DNA of 64,000 bases from NCBI RefSeq assembly GCF_001612905.1, contig NZ_BDBI01000011.1:62001-126000 (forward strand), read 5' to 3'. Shown one piece after another: positions 62,743 to 64,000 of the stretch. Within the stretch, counting starts at the first letter, position 1. Every line of letters starts with the position of its first letter. Below the pieces are notes generated by a model. It was not told the DNA's origin. It made no database searches and saw nothing but the letters and a program-made list of their open reading frames with translations. The DNA is from Nocardia ignorata NBRC 108230. GTDB taxonomy: Bacteria; Actinomycetota; Actinomycetes; Mycobacteriales; Mycobacteriaceae. The position numbers were made by a program, and so were the translations under genes.

Positions 62743-63779
62743 ACATGCGGGTACTTGTCACCGGGCATCAGGGATACCTCGGCACCGTGATGGTTCCGCT
62801 GCTGCAGGCGGCGGGCCACGAGGTCACGGGTCTGGACATCGGGTACTTCGCCGAGTGTGTGCTCGGCGAATTCGCCGGTGACCCGGCGGGTCTCGCCGTG
62901 GATCTGCGGGAGGTGACGGTCGAGCAGTTGCGCGGGTTCGACGCGGTGATCCACCTGGCGGCGCTGTCCAACGACCCGCTCGGCGCGCTGGCGCCCGAGA
63001 TCACCTACGACATCAACCATTACGCCTCGGTCCGGTTGGCACGGCTGGCCAAGGAAGCAGGGGTGCGCCGGTTCCTGTACGCCTCCACGTGTTCGGTGTA
63101 CGGCGCGGCGGGCGAGGAACTGGTCACCGAACAGGCGCCGCTGCGCCCGATCACGCCCTACGCCGAGAGCAAGGTGCGGGTCGAAGACGATGTGGCGGCG
63201 CTGGCCGACAGTGACTTCGTCCCGGTATTCCTGCGCAACGCAACGGCTTTCGGGTTCTCGCCGCGGCTGCGTGCCGATATCGTGCTCAACAACCTGGTCG
63301 GGTACGCGGTGCTCACCGGTGAGGTGAAGGTGCTCTCCGACGGCACACCGTGGCGCCCACTGGTGCACGCCGCGGATATCGCGACCGCGTTCGCGATGTG
63401 CCTGACCGCGCCGGCGGCCGACGTCTCGTGCCGCGCGTTCAATATCGGCACCGAGGTCAACAACCTCACCGTCGCCGAGATCGCGGGGGCCGTGGTGGAC
63501 GCGGTGCCGGGTTCGCGGTTGGTGATCACCGGTGAGAGCGGTGCCGATCCGCGCTCGTACCGGGTCGACTTCTCGGCCGCGCGCGAGGTTCTCGGTTTCG
63601 AGGCGAAGTGGACGGTGCCCGCGGGTGCCGAGGAGCTGTTCATCGAATACACGACGCGGGGGCTCACGTCCGAGGCGTTCTTCCAGCGTTTCACCCGGCT
63701 GCCGCACCTGCGTGGGCTGTGCGAGGCGGGTGTGCTCGACGACCGGTTGCGCCGGATCAGTGCGCGGGCCTCAGCGTAG
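62739..63779 (+). CDS. NAD-dependent epimerase/dehydratase (extended SDR)
   Basis: A 346-residue extended short-chain dehydrogenase acting on nucleotide sugars. The Rossmann motif is VTGHQGYLGTVMV (GxxGxxG), the catalytic region has YASTCSVYGAAGEE and YAESKV (YxxxK), and FNIGTEVNNLTVAEIA is a sugar-epimerase feature. The GTG at 62739 overlaps the preceding stop (GTGA); an ATG at 62745 would remove two residues. Similar proteins epimerise or dehydrate NDP-hexoses. It overlaps the convergent RmlC gene by 23 bp at its end. The product sugar is unknown. Confidence 0.87.
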   Translation: MNMRVLVTGHQGYLGTVMVPLLQAAGHEVTGLDIGYFAECVLGEFAGDPAGLAVDLREVTVEQLRGFDAVIHLAALSNDPLGALAPEITYDINHYASVRLARLAKEAGVRRFLYASTCSVYGAAGEELVTEQAPLRPITPYAESKVRVEDDVAALADSDFVPVFLRNATAFGFSPRLRADIVLNNLVGYAVLTGEVKVLSDGTPWRPLVHAADIATAFAMCLTAPAADVSCRAFNIGTEVNNLTVAEIAGAVVDAVPGSRLVITGESGADPRSYRVDFSAAREVLGFEAKWTVPAGAEELFIEYTTRGLTSEAFFQRFTRLPHLRGLCEAGVLDDRLRRISARASA

Positions 63780-64000
63780 CGCGCAGCCGCGCCCAGCTGC
63801 CCGCGCGCGCGTCGCGGTCGGAGACCACGGTCACCGGCAGCGGCCAGTCGATGTCGAGGTCGGGGTCGTCGTAGGCGACCCCGAGGTCTTCGGCGGGGTC
63901 GTGTGGGCGATCGATGCGGTAGCACACGTCGGCGATATCGGTGAGCGCCTGGAAGCCGTGCAGGAAGCCCGGCGGCACGTACAGGTGGTGGAACAGCTCG
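63757..64000 (-). CDS. dTDP-4-dehydrorhamnose 3,5-epimerase-like protein (3' part)
   Basis: Only the C-terminal 80 residues are in the window; the gene continues past 64000. ELFHHLYVPPGFLHGFQALTDIADVCYRID and the later AYDDPDLDIDWPLP are the C-terminal part of RmlC-type cupin epimerases, where YVPPGFxHGF is conserved. It probably epimerises the same keto-deoxysugar that the C-methyltransferase and epimerase act on. It runs convergent to the epimerase gene and overlaps its 3' end by 23 bp. Confidence 0.82.
   Translation of the reverse strand, partial: ELFHHLYVPPGFLHGFQALTDIADVCYRIDRPHDPAEDLGVAYDDPDLDIDWPLPVTVVSDRDARAGSWARLRATLRPAH

Overview
The window is GC-rich, densely coded actinobacterial DNA. 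Its gene content (GarA with the ETTS phospho-acceptor motif, a FtsR/Rv1828-type MerR protein, PgsA2, GcvH, malate synthase G, WhiB, several leaderless GTG/ATG starts) points to Mycobacteriales and most probably to Nocardia or a close relative. The genus is an inference. I see no rRNA, tRNA, CRISPR array, insertion sequence or prophage.

Region 1 (1-15.2 kb) is a catabolic island: a MaoC-type hydratase fragment, acyl-CoA dehydrogenase, phenylacetate-CoA-ligase-like enzyme, LysR, a Cys-nucleophile alpha/beta hydrolase, SDR, metallo-beta-lactamase-fold hydrolase, an AAHS-type MFS importer and TetR. It is followed by an operon of aldehyde dehydrogenase, alpha-methylacyl-CoA-racemase-like protein, acyl-CoA synthetase and zinc alcohol dehydrogenase. 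Read as a pathway, that operon takes a (probably methyl-branched) alcohol to aldehyde, acid, acyl-CoA and an epimerised acyl-CoA ready for beta-oxidation. LtrA, MsrA and a paralogue of the alpha/beta hydrolase follow, then a gene-poor stretch of about 800 bp.

Region 2 (18.8-49.7 kb) has a backbone that resembles the M. tuberculosis glcB - gcvP - Rv1830/1829/1828 - garA - gcvH - pgsA2 order, with accessory blocks between the backbone genes. Between glcB and gcvP lie a choline/betaine operon (BCCT, betB, betA), an HxlR/MFS divergent pair, an HNH nuclease coupled to a WhiB protein, a membrane-anchored vWA protein, a TetR-controlled YbtP/YbtQ-like ABC pair and a streptogramin-lyase (Vgb) homologue with its catalytic residues. 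gcvP has a tandem glycine riboswitch in its leader. Between gcvP and the MerR gene lies an organosulfur-acquisition cluster (two SfnB/DszC-like flavoproteins, SfnG, a StyA-like FAD monooxygenase and an NtaA/DszA-type monooxygenase broken by an internal deletion with frameshift).

Region 3 (49.8-58.1 kb) holds DUF2252, NERD-like and PAP2 proteins, a large acyl-CoA dehydrogenase/oxidase, and a TetR - ABC ATPase - permease operon arranged like Rv1219c-Rv1217c, whose repeated operator covers the regulator's own start codon.

Region 4 (58.1-64.0 kb) is a glycan locus: a polyprenyl-phosphate sugar transferase divergent from a tightly overlapping operon of C-methyltransferase, nucleotidyltransferase, PIG-L deacetylase and epimerase, with a convergent RmlC-type epimerase cut by the window end.

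The best candidates for something undescribed are the glycan operon, the organosulfur cluster with a StyA-like member, and the HNH-WhiB coupled pair with its upstream micro-ORF. None can be proven novel from sequence alone.
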